A stretch of DNA of 64,000 nucleotides from an uncultured Alphaproteobacteria bacterium (lineage in GTDB: Bacteria; Pseudomonadota; Alphaproteobacteria; HIMB59), in assembly GCA_902613185.1 (NCBI GenBank), contig CACMGP010000001.1, positions 577,674 through 641,673 of the forward strand. Reading direction: 5' to 3'. Every line of letters begins with the position of its first letter. The first letter of the stretch is position 1. The notes beneath the pieces were generated by a model. The model was not told the origin of the DNA and searched no databases. It saw only the letters and a program-made list of their open reading frames with translations. Below are positions 8,269 to 18,006 of the stretch, one piece after another. Both the position numbers and the translations under genes were made by a program.

Positions 8269-9115
8269 AATAAAAAAGTATTACTCCTGCCGATATGACT
8301 ATTAGTATCCCTATATAATTATATAATGTTGGTAACTGTTTAAAAACAAACCAGCCTAAAATAACACCAAAAATTATTTGAACATAACTCGTTAAACCAA
8401 ATACAGAAGCAGGAAGAGTTTGAGATCCATAAATTACCGCACTGATACCAAGGCCTGCAAATATACCACCAAGTAAAGAGAGTGATAAATCCCTAAATGG
8501 CATAAACTCAAAGTGAAATTTTATAGAAAAAATAAAAATTATAACACTTACAACCATGCTGAAAAATGATGCAGAATATGATGATGTTAAGTGATTATAT
8601 TTTCTTGTAATCAAGTGGGTAATAGCTATACAAAAAGCACCCAAAAAAACAAAAAAAACTCCAAGGAATGAAACTACGTTAGTGCCAAATGGTTCTGCAG
8701 AAATCACCACACCTAAAAAACCTATTAAAATAGCTAAAACTCTTATTATATTAATATTATCGCTTAAGAAAAAATGAGACAAAACAAGCAACATTAATGG
8801 AGATGTAAAAAGCACTGGATAGACTACTGAAAGAGGAAGTAATAAAACGCCTTTTAAAACAAAAAGAAATCCAATTGTATGAACAATTCCTCTTATAATT
8901 TGGAAGAAGTAATTTTGTTTTTTATAAAAATGAAAGCCATGATTTTTACATATAAAAAAAAGCAAAGGTATTAGAGAAAATAATGCATTTAAAAATAATA
9001 ATTGTAGGACAGAATAGGTTTCTCCTAGGATTTTAATAACGGAGTCCATTGAAACTAAAAATAAAAAACCTATAAAAGAGATTACCGAGGGAAGGAAAAA
9101 TTTTTTATCTAACAT
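8243..9115 (-). CDS. DMT/EamA family transporter
   Basis: A ten-helix drug/metabolite transporter protein of 290 residues with two EamA repeats (about 10-140 and 155-285). The first repeat ends VLAILIGFLGVVISAEP and the second has the matching LYNYIGILIVISAGVILFY, typical of internal duplication. Such proteins export amino acids or metabolites, or import small solutes; substrate cannot be told from sequence. Its 3' end overlaps the metallophosphoesterase gene by 26 bp. Confidence 0.88.
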   Translation of the reverse strand: MLDKKFFLPSVISFIGFLFLVSMDSVIKILGETYSVLQLLFLNALFSLIPLLFFICKNHGFHFYKKQNYFFQIIRGIVHTIGFLFVLKGVLLLPLSVVYPVLFTSPLMLLVLSHFFLSDNINIIRVLAILIGFLGVVISAEPFGTNVVSFLGVFFVFLGAFCIAITHLITRKYNHLTSSYSASFFSMVVSVIIFIFSIKFHFEFMPFRDLSLSLLGGIFAGLGISAVIYGSQTLPASVFGLTSYVQIIFGVILGWFVFKQLPTLYNYIGILIVISAGVILFYFDKSPKNN

Positions 9116-9133
9116 TTTAAATGAGTTAAAACC

Positions 9134-9523
9134 TTAATCTTTTTTCAACGAAACACACTTTAAATCGTAAGCCCATTTTTTATTATACTCTTTATAAGAT
9201 ATTGAAAAAACTAAATCTAAATTTTCTTCGATTGAAATTGATGAAATGTAATCTTCTGTATCGTAATTAAATATTAAGCTTAAATTATCTTCATCAAATA
9301 ATTGATAATTTTTTTCATCAAAGCTACTAAAGATCATAACATTTTTATTTTTTTTATTTTCAATTATATCTAATTGCGTTCCAGAAACTTTTTGCTTACA
9401 ATCAAAATATTTTAGTGCATTTATACTTTTGTCACATATACACGCAAGAGGGAATTTTTCTAAAATCTCAGTAAATGCCATATTAGGAAGAATTAAAGAA
9501 AAAAAGATGATAACATATTTCAT
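9134..9523 (-). CDS. Hypothetical secreted protein
   Basis: Not recognised. The 129 residues start with a clear signal peptide (MKYVIIFFSLILPNMAF, probable cleavage near residue 18-20). The mature part has three Cys in the first 40 residues (CICDKS and FDCKQK) and one near the C-terminus (DLKCVSL), which could form periplasmic disulfides. It is rich in Asp, Asn and Lys with short beta-like repeats. It lies 18 bp upstream of the EamA gene on the same strand and starts 20 bp from a divergent small gene. Confidence 0.6.
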   Translation of the reverse strand: MKYVIIFFSLILPNMAFTEILEKFPLACICDKSINALKYFDCKQKVSGTQLDIIENKKNKNVMIFSSFDEKNYQLFDEDNLSLIFNYDTEDYISSISIEENLDLVFSISYKEYNKKWAYDLKCVSLKKD

Positions 9524-9543
9524 ATCATTTAATTGTATACATC

Positions 9544-9648
9544 ATGATAAATAAACAGTTAATCACAATTATTATCTTTTGTGGTATCGGTTTTGCGATA
9601 ATAAGACTTTTATTAAACTTTTTTTTTCCTGGGGGAATTGCTTTTTGA
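9544..9648 (+). CDS. Small membrane protein, 34 aa, coupled to next gene
   Basis: An ATG-started frame of 34 codons encoding one hydrophobic helix (ITIIIFCGIGFAIIRLLL) followed by NFFFPGGIAF. The stop TGA (9646-9648) overlaps a TTG start of the next frame, and a GGGGGA Shine-Dalgarno-like run lies at the end of this frame at the right distance from that TTG. The FFFPGGIAF ending resembles short conserved membrane proteins of streamlined alphaproteobacteria, but I cannot name the family. Supported by the overlap and the clean membrane pattern; expression unproven. Confidence 0.5.
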   Translation: MINKQLITIIIFCGIGFAIIRLLLNFFFPGGIAF

Positions 9649-9872
9649 ATGAATATAATAGAAAAAAATTGTGGAAAAAAATTCAATCAACAGGTGACGA
9701 GCTTCAACCTCTTTTAAAACCATCTCAATTTCATCCAAATGGGAGAAATGCATATGCACATATAGCTCTAAGTATCAAAGAAAAATTTGGTAAGAGCTAC
9801 AAAGATCTTTCTGATGAAAAGTTTGATGAAATAATTTCATACATCGAACGTTTGTTAAGAAATCCTGATTAA
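9645..9872 (+). CDS. Hypothetical protein, 75 aa
   Basis: Not recognised. A soluble, basic protein, about 75 residues if it starts at the TTG (9645) overlapping the stop of the small membrane protein gene. A longer version from TTG 9579 would run entirely through that gene in another frame and is less likely. It contains the polar segment HPNGRNAYAHIALSIKEKFG and the helical YKDLSDEKFDEIISYIERLL. The GGGGGA run about 8 nt before the TTG supports this start. It may work with the SprT-like gene 48 bp downstream, but nothing shows that directly. Confidence 0.5.
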   Translation: MNEYNRKKLWKKIQSTGDELQPLLKPSQFHPNGRNAYAHIALSIKEKFGKSYKDLSDEKFDEIISYIERLLRNPD

Positions 9873-9920
9873 ATTTACTTGATTTTTTTTTAATAAATAA
9901 TAATTGTATTTTTTAAATAT

Positions 9921-10319
9921 ATGCCAAGAACAAAAAGTTTAGCCACTCTCATTAATCATTATGGTAATGAAAGAGAATTTAAGCTTAGGGCAAATAAAAT
10001 CTCTGATGTTTATAAGATCTTAAATAGAGAAATTTTTAATAATCGTTTAAAAAAGCCCTATATCCTTACAAGAAGAATGCATGGTGCGCTGGGATTATTT
10101 GAATTCAACCCTTATGCAATAAAACATTGCTATAAAATAACCCTTCATAATAAATTTAAAAATTTCCAAGAATTTGTTGAAATACTTGGACATGAAATGG
10201 TTCATTATTATCAAAAATTAGTCCTAAAACAAAATTCAGCAAAACATAATAAAGAATTTTATAGTTTTAAAAAAAAATTTAAAAAAATTGGACTGAATTT
10301 AAAAAGAGTTTATCGTTAA
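9921..10319 (+). CDS. SprT-like zinc metallopeptidase domain protein
   Basis: A 132-residue protein with the zincin motif HEMVH (91-95) and a further candidate zinc ligand in SAKHNKEF. The layout matches SprT-like/Spartan domains, whose eukaryotic members remove DNA-protein crosslinks; the bacterial role is poorly known. It lacks the C-terminal zinc ribbon that many SprT proteins carry, and it is very basic (C-terminus rich in Lys), which fits DNA binding. It ends 1 bp before the convergent gpsA stop. Confidence 0.78.
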   Translation: MPRTKSLATLINHYGNEREFKLRANKISDVYKILNREIFNNRLKKPYILTRRMHGALGLFEFNPYAIKHCYKITLHNKFKNFQEFVEILGHEMVHYYQKLVLKQNSAKHNKEFYSFKKKFKKIGLNLKRVYR

Positions 10320-11285
10320 TCACTCATTTTTAAATTTTCTATTAAGTAATATCTTAATTTCTTTTTTCGGTGGACTTCCATTCATTATTTTAACAATAGA
10401 ATTTATAATTGGAAACTTACTAATATTAATTTTTTTATTATTTTTAATGTTGAGACAGCTATTAATTCCTTCAATAGTCTTACGATTTAATGTTTTATAT
10501 TTATTTTTTTTTTCAAAACAAAACCCAAAATTATAGTTTCTTGATTTATTTGAGCTGCATGAAAGTATTAAATCTCCTATGCCTCCAAGACTGTAAATCA
10601 TATTAGTATTTAGCTTTAAACTCTTTAAGATACTTTTCGTCTCAACAATGCATCTTGCTATGTAGGCAGCTCTTGCGTTTTGACCTAATGATGTAGCATC
10701 AATGACTCCTGCACCAATCGCATAAATATTTTTGAGAATACCTAAAAATTCAAGTGTTTTATATCCTTCTGAATAATAAATTCTTATATTTGTATCTTTA
10801 AAAATATTACCAATATTTTTATTAATTTTATTACTTGATAAGCTTAAGGCTGTGGGTTTCCCATATAAAACCTCATCTGCAAAACTAGGTCCAGATAAAA
10901 AATGATAATTTTTCAAAATTAGTTTTTTCATTATTAGATTTGAGATGAAATCACCATTCTTACTGATACCTTTTGAGCATATTATTAATTCATTAATTTT
11001 TTGATTATTTAAATAATTATCGCAAAAATTATCAAATGCAGCAGCAGGTAAGACATAGAAAATATAATGATATTCATTAACACTAAAATTACCCGATATT
11101 GATTTCAGTTTTGAAGATAATTTGAAATTTTTATAATATTTTTTATTAATTTTGTTTTTATTTATTTGATTGGATAATTTTTGATCTCTTGCCCAAAGAT
11201 AAACATTATTATTTTTCTTTGAGAGTGTATTTGCAATAGCTGTGCCCCAAGCACCTGCACCGACTACTAAAATTTTTTTATGCAC
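10320..11285 (-). CDS. gpsA: Glycerol-3-phosphate dehydrogenase [NAD(P)+]
   Basis: Reduces dihydroxyacetone phosphate to sn-glycerol-3-phosphate, the backbone for phospholipids. The 321 residues start at a GTG with the Rossmann signature VVGAGAWGTAIANTLSKK. FLSGPSFADEV and the catalytic Lys segment LKNIYAIGAGVIDA follow, then GGIGDLILSC. It is divergent from glpD, the FAD enzyme for the reverse reaction, with a 173-bp AT-rich spacer in which I saw no clear operator. The protein is unusually rich in Asn and Lys, in line with the low G+C. Confidence 0.95.
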   Translation of the reverse strand: MHKKILVVGAGAWGTAIANTLSKKNNNVYLWARDQKLSNQINKNKINKKYYKNFKLSSKLKSISGNFSVNEYHYIFYVLPAAAFDNFCDNYLNNQKINELIICSKGISKNGDFISNLIMKKLILKNYHFLSGPSFADEVLYGKPTALSLSSNKINKNIGNIFKDTNIRIYYSEGYKTLEFLGILKNIYAIGAGVIDATSLGQNARAAYIARCIVETKSILKSLKLNTNMIYSLGGIGDLILSCSSNKSRNYNFGFCFEKKNKYKTLNRKTIEGINSCLNIKNNKKINISKFPIINSIVKIMNGSPPKKEIKILLNRKFKNE

Positions 11286-11458
11286 TTTTATAATAATTTA
11301 AATCAATAGAGATAGACATTTTAATGGTATGTTTTGAATAAGAAAGAACAATATTTTTAATTAAGTCAATACTAAACTTATAAAAACTATTCAAAAAATT
11401 GAAAAAAAAATTTACTCCTACTTTACATTTTTGATTTTTTGTATGAACTTCATTTGAA

Positions 11459-12892
11459 ATGTATGATGTTGTAATAATTGGTGGTGGTATTAACGGTGTT
11501 GGCATAGCAAGAGATGCTGCAGGAAGAGGGTTAAATACTTGTTTAATTGAAAAAGGCGATATTGCTTCCCAAACCTCTTCATGGTCAACAAAATTAATTC
11601 ATGGAGGAATAAGATATTTAGAAAACTACAATTTTAAACTTGTAAGAGAGTCTCTCATAGAAAGAGATGTGATAAAAAAAATTGCCCCCCATATTACAAT
11701 ACCTGTAAGATTTGTTTTACCTCATGTTCCAAGTTTAAGGTCAAGCTGGATTATAAGAATTGGTTTGTTTTTGTATGATAGATTGAGTGGCAAATCAACC
11801 TTTGAAAAATCAAAATTTATTTCTTTGAATGAAACTTTCAAAGAAAACCCAATAAAAGAGAATTTTAAAAGTGGCTATGTTTATTCTGATTTATTTGTTG
11901 ATGACTCCCGTCTAGCTCTACTTAACGCAGAAGATGCTATAAATAGAGGTGCAAAAGTCTACTTAAACACAAATATTATCAAGACGGTCAGAGGTGAAGA
12001 TAATTGGTCAATTTTTTTAGATAATGGTGAAGTTTTAAAATCAAAAGCTGTTGTTAATGCAACTGGGCCTTTTGCTATATCAGTTTTAAATAATATTTTT
12101 GGAATAAAATCTAAAAAAAAATTAAGACTTGTTCAAGGAAGTCATTTAGTGGTCAAAAAAATATATGATGGCGATCAAGCATACATACTCCAATTAAATG
12201 ATAAGCGTGTTATTTTTATGATACCATTTAAAAAAAAATATACTTTAATAGGCACTACTGATCATGAAGTTGAAGATTTTGAAAATCCCAAAATTACATA
12301 TGAAGAGAAAACCTATTTAATTAATTCAGTCAATTCCTTTATAAAAAATGAGATTGTCGATAATGATATTGTATGGACTTATTCAGGTGTAAGGCCGTTG
12401 ATTGAAGACAATAATCAGAAGGCATCTAAGGTATCAAGAGACTATGCTTTTGAAATTGACGATAGAGATGGAGCTCCAATTTTGACAGTTTTTGGAGGAA
12501 AACTTACAACCTATAGAAAGCTTTCAGAACAAGTTTTGAAAAAGTTAAGCAAGTACATAGTAGTTTCAAATAAAACATGGACATCCGATGAAATTTTACC
12601 AGGTGCAACTGATATAAATATTAATAGCGAAAATATCCCTAAAAAAATATTACAAAGACTTATCGAAACGTATGGGGCTAAAATATCAAAATTAAATGAA
12701 TATTATAATGAATTTAACGCAGGTGGAGATCTGATTTTTGAGGATTTTTATGAATTTGAAGTAAAATATCTTATTAAAGAAGAAATGGCTCGAACTTCTG
12801 AAGATATTTTATTTAGGAGAACAAAACTTGGGATTAATTTTCCTAAAGAGGCGAAGGATAAATTAGAAATTATTTTAAAAAGACACCTTTAG
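11459..12892 (+). CDS. glpD: Aerobic glycerol-3-phosphate dehydrogenase (FAD)
   Basis: Membrane-associated flavoenzyme that oxidises glycerol-3-phosphate to dihydroxyacetone phosphate and feeds electrons to quinone. The 477 residues begin with the FAD-binding fold (VVIIGGGINGVGIARDAAGR), then QTSSWSTKLIHGGIRYLEN, and carry the C-terminal VFGGKLTTYRKLSE. It is a little shorter than E. coli GlpD (501). glpK follows after 18 bp, so the pair forms a glycerol catabolic operon. No glpF transporter is seen, so glycerol may enter by diffusion or another carrier. Confidence 0.95.
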   Translation: MYDVVIIGGGINGVGIARDAAGRGLNTCLIEKGDIASQTSSWSTKLIHGGIRYLENYNFKLVRESLIERDVIKKIAPHITIPVRFVLPHVPSLRSSWIIRIGLFLYDRLSGKSTFEKSKFISLNETFKENPIKENFKSGYVYSDLFVDDSRLALLNAEDAINRGAKVYLNTNIIKTVRGEDNWSIFLDNGEVLKSKAVVNATGPFAISVLNNIFGIKSKKKLRLVQGSHLVVKKIYDGDQAYILQLNDKRVIFMIPFKKKYTLIGTTDHEVEDFENPKITYEEKTYLINSVNSFIKNEIVDNDIVWTYSGVRPLIEDNNQKASKVSRDYAFEIDDRDGAPILTVFGGKLTTYRKLSEQVLKKLSKYIVVSNKTWTSDEILPGATDININSENIPKKILQRLIETYGAKISKLNEYYNEFNAGGDLIFEDFYEFEVKYLIKEEMARTSEDILFRRTKLGINFPKEAKDKLEIILKRHL

Positions 12893-12910
12893 TTCTTATG
12901 TTATTATAAA

Positions 12911-14404
12911 TTGGTGCAAAAATTTATTTTATCAATTGATCAAGGAACAACTTCTACACGTTCGATAATTTTTAATGATAATTTTGAAATTGTTTCTAGT
13001 GATCAGTTGGAATTTAAACAATACTTTCCAAAAGATGGGTGTGTAGAACACGACCCTCAAGAGATATTTAATACTGTTTTACAAACGACACAAAATGCAA
13101 TTAAAAAAGCAAAAGTTAATTCCAGCCAAATATTAGGTATAGGAATAACTAATCAAAGAGAAACTGTAGTCATTTGGGACAAACAAACAGGTAAGCCTAT
13201 TTACAAAGCTATTGTTTGGCAAGATAGAAGAACAGTAAATTATTGCAAAGATTTAACTAGGAAAGGATTTGCAAAAAAAATACAAAAAATTACTGGTCTT
13301 GTAATTGATGCATATTTTTCAGCAACTAAAATAAAATGGATACTTGACAATATAGAGTCATCAAAAAAACTTTTAAAAGAGGATAGACTTTTATTTGGGA
13401 CAATTGATACTTGGCTTCTGTGGAAGTTAACAGAGGGAAGGTCTTTTTTTACTGAGGCTACAAATGCTTCAAGAACCATGTTATATGACATCAAAAAAAA
13501 CCGTTGGTCAAAGGAATTACTAAAAATTTTTAATATCCCTTATAAAATTCTTCCCGAAGTAAAAGATAGTGCAGATGATTTTGGGTACACAACTCTTTTT
13601 GGAGATAAGATCAAAATAGGAGGTATAGCTGGTGACCAACAAGCAGCAACAATTGGACAGGCATGTTTTAAACCTGGATCTATTAAGTCTACATATGGGA
13701 CTGGTTGTTTTATGATCATGAATATTGGACAAAAACTTAAAATATCAAAAAATAATTTGCTTACGACCATTGCATATAAAATTAATAATAAGACCACTTA
13801 TGCCTTAGAAGGTTCTATCTTCATTGCTGGGGCTGCTGTTCAGTGGTTAAGAGACTCACTTAAAGTTATCAAAACAGCACAAGAGACAGAGATTTTTTAT
13901 TCTAAGAGTGATCAAAGTCAAAAAATTTACTTTGTTCCCGCTTTTGTTGGTTTAGGGGCTCCTTATTGGGATGGGGAAGCCAGAGGTGCAATTTTTGGAA
14001 TGACAAGAAATACTGGAATAGCAGAGTTTGTCAAAGCCGCTATAGATAGTGTTGCATACCAAACTAAAGACTTGGTCATTGCCATGCAGAAAGATAGTGG
14101 TGTTCCAATTAAACAACTTAAAGTCGATGGTGGGATGGTAGCAAATGAAGATTTCCTGCAATTTTTGTCAAATATTTTAATTTTAAATTGTGATAGACCA
14201 AAAGTAACTGAAACAACTGCATTGGGAGCAGCCTATCTTGCTGGACTTTCTTCAGGATTTATTAAAAATACTGAGGAAATCTCTAAAAAATGGCAAAGTG
14301 ATAAAATATTTAAACCAAAACTTCACAAGAAAGAAGTTAAATATCTTTATGAAGGGTGGCTAAAAGCTGTAAAGAAAACAACAACAAAAAAGAATAGCAA
14401 ATAA
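12911..14404 (+). CDS. glpK: Glycerol kinase
   Basis: Phosphorylates glycerol with ATP. The 497 residues match the family length. The N-terminal phosphate-binding loop (SIDQGTTSTRSIIF), the substrate motif GITNQRETVVIW, and the C-terminal domain (LKVDGGMVANEDFLQFLSN) are all present. The start is TTG at 12911 or GTG at 12914; no good ATG exists and no ribosome site is obvious, so translation may depend on glpD. The enzyme completes glycerol to DHAP together with glpD upstream. Confidence 0.96.
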   Translation: MVQKFILSIDQGTTSTRSIIFNDNFEIVSSDQLEFKQYFPKDGCVEHDPQEIFNTVLQTTQNAIKKAKVNSSQILGIGITNQRETVVIWDKQTGKPIYKAIVWQDRRTVNYCKDLTRKGFAKKIQKITGLVIDAYFSATKIKWILDNIESSKKLLKEDRLLFGTIDTWLLWKLTEGRSFFTEATNASRTMLYDIKKNRWSKELLKIFNIPYKILPEVKDSADDFGYTTLFGDKIKIGGIAGDQQAATIGQACFKPGSIKSTYGTGCFMIMNIGQKLKISKNNLLTTIAYKINNKTTYALEGSIFIAGAAVQWLRDSLKVIKTAQETEIFYSKSDQSQKIYFVPAFVGLGAPYWDGEARGAIFGMTRNTGIAEFVKAAIDSVAYQTKDLVIAMQKDSGVPIKQLKVDGGMVANEDFLQFLSNILILNCDRPKVTETTALGAAYLAGLSSGFIKNTEEISKKWQSDKIFKPKLHKKEVKYLYEGWLKAVKKTTTKKNSK

Positions 14405-14428
14405 AAAAATTTTTGATATTTATGTTAT

Positions 14429-15319
14429 ATGCGCATTAATATTGAAATTGGTGATATTGAAGCATTTATTGAATTAACTGAGACTAACTCTTTTGCTAAA
14501 GCTGCAAATAATTTAAATTTATCTCAACCCGCTCTCTCAAGAAGAATTCAAAAGTTAGAGCACGAATTAGGAACTACTCTATTTGATAGGACCACTAGAA
14601 AAGTTCAACTTTCATATTCTGGGAGAAATTTTTATGATCGAGCAAGAGGAATAATAGAGGCAGTCAAAACAGCAACAAAAACTCTAAATGAAAAATATAG
14701 CTTTCCCTCAATAATTAAAATTGGTGTGGTTCATTCGGCGCTAAGAAATATTTTATTTTCATCACTCAAACAATTCAAAGAAATTGAACCAAGGTGTAAA
14801 GTTCAAATCATTGAAAGGTCATCTAATAATGTTGTTGATAGTGTTTTGGGAGGAGAATGTGATTTTGGTATTAATTTTACTGGTAAACAAGAACCTGGAA
14901 TTAGCTTCGAAAATTTATTTGTCGAAGATTACGTCGTTGTATTTCCAAAAGGAGACAAGTTAGAGAAAAAAAGAAAAATAAAGATATCTGAAATCAAAGG
15001 TAGGAATTTTATTTCAATATGGAAAGGTTCTGGGAGTAGAATTTATATTGAGAATGCACTTGCGCTCCAAGAAGAAGATATCGATTGGGCGTATGAAGTG
15101 AGGCACATACCAACTGCATTAAATATGGTTGAGCAAGGTCTTGGAATAACTCTTGCCCCAAAATTGGCTATTTCAAAGGATTATTCTTCTCTGTCATATA
15201 GGCCTTTAATTGATCCCTCTGTAACTAGAACAATTGGATTAATAAAAAGATCTGGAAGAGATTTAAGCTATGACTCGCAAAAATTATATGACCTTTTAAA
15301 AGAAAAATTTAAAAAATAA
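14429..15319 (+). CDS. LysR-type transcriptional regulator
   Basis: 296 residues with an N-terminal winged helix-turn-helix (NSFAKAANNLNLSQPALSRR, about 21-40) and a periplasmic-binding-like effector domain (about 95-295). The target is unknown. It lies 24 bp after glpK on the same strand, which would fit control of glycerol use, and 53 bp before acnA. The gap to acnA holds an 11-bp inverted repeat. LysR genes are usually divergent from their target, which is not the case here, so the regulon is left open. Confidence 0.92.
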   Translation: MRINIEIGDIEAFIELTETNSFAKAANNLNLSQPALSRRIQKLEHELGTTLFDRTTRKVQLSYSGRNFYDRARGIIEAVKTATKTLNEKYSFPSIIKIGVVHSALRNILFSSLKQFKEIEPRCKVQIIERSSNNVVDSVLGGECDFGINFTGKQEPGISFENLFVEDYVVVFPKGDKLEKKRKIKISEIKGRNFISIWKGSGSRIYIENALALQEEDIDWAYEVRHIPTALNMVEQGLGITLAPKLAISKDYSSLSYRPLIDPSVTRTIGLIKRSGRDLSYDSQKLYDLLKEKFKK

Positions 15320-15357
15320 TTAATTAGTATAATGCATAAATAAATTTACTAATTAAT
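15319..15357 (+). promoter_or_regulatory. 11-bp inverted repeat between lysR and acnA
   Basis: ATTAATTAGTA (15319-15329) is exactly complementary to TACTAATTAAT (15347-15357), with a 17-nt loop. It starts on the last base of the lysR stop codon and ends 15 nt before the acnA start. A TATAAT box (15361-15366) follows, so the repeat covers the region just upstream of a likely acnA -10 box. It could be an operator or a weak hairpin ending the lysR transcript. There is no T-run, which argues against an intrinsic terminator. Confidence 0.45.
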
Positions 15358-15372
15358 GTTTATAATAAAAGT

Positions 15373-18006
15373 ATGTTGTCATTAGATAGTTTTAAAACAC
15401 TTGATCAATTTTCAAATAATGGAAAAAAGTACATTTTCTATAACCTATCTAAATTGGAGGATAATTTTCCTAAAATAAAAAATATACCTAAATCAAAAAA
15501 AATACTCATTGAAAATTTACTTAGATTAGAAGATGGCAAAGATGTGAATAAAGACCTTATCGAAAATGTATTAGAAAATCCTGAGAAAAAACATGAAATA
15601 TTTTTTCTTCCTTCAAGAGTGTTAATGCAAGACTTTACTGGCGTGCCTGCTGTTGCAGATTTAGCAGCAATGCGTGATGCTGTTTCAAAAAAAGGTGGTA
15701 ATCCATCAAAAGTTAATCCTATGTCCCAAGTTGATTTAGTAATAGATCATTCTGTAATGGTTGATTATTTTGCTAGCCCAAATGCATTTCAAAAAAATGT
15801 AGATATGGAATTTGGAAGAAATGCAGAGAGATATGAGTTTTTAAAATGGGGACAACAAGCTTTAAAAAATTTTAGGGTTATTCCACCTGGCACAGGAATA
15901 TGCCATCAAGTAAATTTAGAGTATTTAGCTCAAGTAGTCTGGAGCAAGGAGCTTGAAGAAAAAGTTTTATTATACCCCGACACATTAGTCGGAACAGATA
16001 GTCATACGACAATGGTAAATGCACTTGGTGTTCTAGGTTGGGGAGTAGGAGGAATTGAAGCTGAGGCTGCTATGCTTGGCCAATCTGTATCAATGCTTTT
16101 ACCAGAAGTTGTTGGTTTTGAAGTATCAGGGAAAATGAAAGAGGGTGTTACAGCAACAGATCTAGTTTTAACAATTGTACAAATGCTAAGAGAAAAAGGA
16201 GTAGTTGGAAAATTTGTTGAATTCTACGGTGATGGTTTGAAGAATTTATCACTCGCTGACAGAGCAACTATTGCCAACATGGCTCCAGAATATGGCGCAA
16301 CTTGTGGTTTTTTTGCAGTTGATGATGAAACTATCAAATACTTGAAGTTGACATCTAGAGGCTCCGATCTGATAAATATTGTTGAAAAATATAACAGAAT
16401 TCAAGGTTTGTGGGCCGATGACACATGTAATTATAATGATACCGTTCATTTAGAACTAGAAAATGTTCAAGCATCATTAGCAGGGCCTAAAAGACCTCAA
16501 GATAGAATTAATCTTGAAAGCGTGAATTTAAATTTTAAAGAATTTTCAAAAAACAAACCTATTGAAAAAGAAATTAAAAATCACAATTACAAAATGCAAG
16601 ACGGTAACGTTGTAATTGCTGCTATTACTTCATGTACTAATACCTCTAATCCAGATGTTTTAGTTGCAGCAGGCTTAGTCGCAAAAAAGGCTTGTGAATT
16701 AGGTCTACAAGTAAAACCTTGGGTTAAGACTTCTTTAGCACCTGGTTCAAAAGTTGTTACTGATTATTTGGCTAAATCGGGTTTGAATAATTATTTAGAC
16801 AAACTTGGTTTTCATCTAGTTGGTTATGGATGCACTACGTGTATAGGAAACTCAGGGCCACTTGATAAAGATATTGCTGAGTGTATCTCAAAAAATGATT
16901 TAACAGTTGCTTCAGTACTTTCAGGTAATAGAAATTTTGAAGGCAGAGTTAATCCTCACGTTAAAGCTAATTATCTTGCCTCACCACCTTTAGTTGTAGC
17001 ATATGCTTTAGCAGGGTCTGTCCTTATTAATTTGACAAGTGATCCCATTGGTATTGACACAGATGGTAATGAAGTATTTTTAAAGGACATTTGGCCAAGC
17101 AATAGCGAAATCCGAAATGCTGTTGAAAAAAATGTATCGCCTGAAATGTTTAAAAAACAATACAATAATGCTTTAGATGGACCAAAAGAATGGCAAAAAA
17201 TTAATACTTCTACGGGAGAACTGTATAATTGGAATTCTTCATCAACTTATGTACAGAAACCTCCGTTTTTTGATAATCAATCAAATGATGATAAAGAGAT
17301 TAAGCCAATTGAGAATGCAAGACCTTTATTACTTCTAGGCAATAGTGTTACAACAGATCACATTTCACCTGCAGGGGCTATTAAAGTTGATAGTCCTGCT
17401 GGCAACTACTTCATGGAAAGGCAAATACGTCAAAATGATTTTAATTCATATGGTGCTAGAAGGGGCAATCATGAAGTAATGGTAAGGGGTACTTTTGCCA
17501 ATATAAGAATTAAAAACCAACTGCTATCAAATGTTGAGGGTGGATACTCAATTTTAGAACCTGATAAGAAAAAAATGAGTGTTTATGATGTTGCTATGGA
17601 GTATGCAAAAAGGTCTGAAAATGTTGTAGTTTTTGCAGGAGAAGAATACGGAACTGGATCATCGCGTGATTGGGCTGCAAAAGGCACGAAGTTATTAGGT
17701 ATTAAGGCGGTTATTGCTGAAAGTTTTGAGAGAATACACCGATCAAATTTGGTTGGAATGGGAGTTCTGCCTATACAACTTAAAAGTCACACAATAAATG
17801 ATTTAAATATTCAATCGTCTGATTTAATAAATATAAAACTTACTGAAGACCTGAAGCCTTTACAAGAATTAGAAGTCATTATTCAAAGCAATGTGGGAAA
17901 TATAAAAATAGATTGTATTTTAAGAATTGATACTATAAATGAGTTACAATATTATAAAGCAGACGGCATATTAAATTTTGTTTTAAAAAATATTCTAAAA
18001 AATTAA
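15373..18006 (+). CDS. acnA: Aconitate hydratase A
   Basis: Isomerises citrate to isocitrate in the TCA cycle through a [4Fe-4S] cluster. The 877 residues match the AcnA/IRP1 type. Cluster ligands lie in [12 protein letters not shown] and [14 protein letters not shown]; the swivel domain has [20 protein letters not shown] and [27 protein letters not shown] box ends 6 nt before the ATG, so the mRNA is likely to have almost no leader. The stop overlaps the convergent sucB stop by 4 bp. It is next to the other TCA genes but on the opposite strand. Confidence 0.97.
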   Translation: MLSLDSFKTLDQFSNNGKKYIFYNLSKLEDNFPKIKNIPKSKKILIENLLRLEDGKDVNKDLIENVLENPEKKHEIFFLPSRVLMQDFTGVPAVADLAAMRDAVSKKGGNPSKVNPMSQVDLVIDHSVMVDYFASPNAFQKNVDMEFGRNAERYEFLKWGQQALKNFRVIPPGTGICHQVNLEYLAQVVWSKELEEKVLLYPDTLVGTDSHTTMVNALGVLGWGVGGIEAEAAMLGQSVSMLLPEVVGFEVSGKMKEGVTATDLVLTIVQMLREKGVVGKFVEFYGDGLKNLSLADRATIANMAPEYGATCGFFAVDDETIKYLKLTSRGSDLINIVEKYNRIQGLWADDTCNYNDTVHLELENVQASLAGPKRPQDRINLESVNLNFKEFSKNKPIEKEIKNHNYKMQDGNVVIAAITSCTNTSNPDVLVAAGLVAKKACELGLQVKPWVKTSLAPGSKVVTDYLAKSGLNNYLDKLGFHLVGYGCTTCIGNSGPLDKDIAECISKNDLTVASVLSGNRNFEGRVNPHVKANYLASPPLVVAYALAGSVLINLTSDPIGIDTDGNEVFLKDIWPSNSEIRNAVEKNVSPEMFKKQYNNALDGPKEWQKINTSTGELYNWNSSSTYVQKPPFFDNQSNDDKEIKPIENARPLLLLGNSVTTDHISPAGAIKVDSPAGNYFMERQIRQNDFNSYGARRGNHEVMVRGTFANIRIKNQLLSNVEGGYSILEPDKKKMSVYDVAMEYAKRSENVVVFAGEEYGTGSSRDWAAKGTKLLGIKAVIAESFERIHRSNLVGMGVLPIQLKSHTINDLNIQSSDLINIKLTEDLKPLQELEVIIQSNVGNIKIDCILRIDTINELQYYKADGILNFVLKNILKN

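Noticed and set aside
9579..9644. 22-residue N-terminal extension of the 75-aa hypothetical protein from TTG 9579
   Set aside because: The extension is an out-of-frame reading of the small membrane protein gene; the Shine-Dalgarno-like GGGGGA favours TTG 9645.
11278..11505. 75-codon minus-strand frame across the gpsA-glpD gap
   Set aside because: It covers the glpD start and has no recognisable composition, start signal or family similarity; the gap is AT-rich and open by chance.
15319..15357. The inverted repeat as an intrinsic terminator of lysR
   Set aside because: The stem is nearly all A/T, the loop is 17 nt and no T-run follows, so a terminator role is weak; kept as a possible operator instead.
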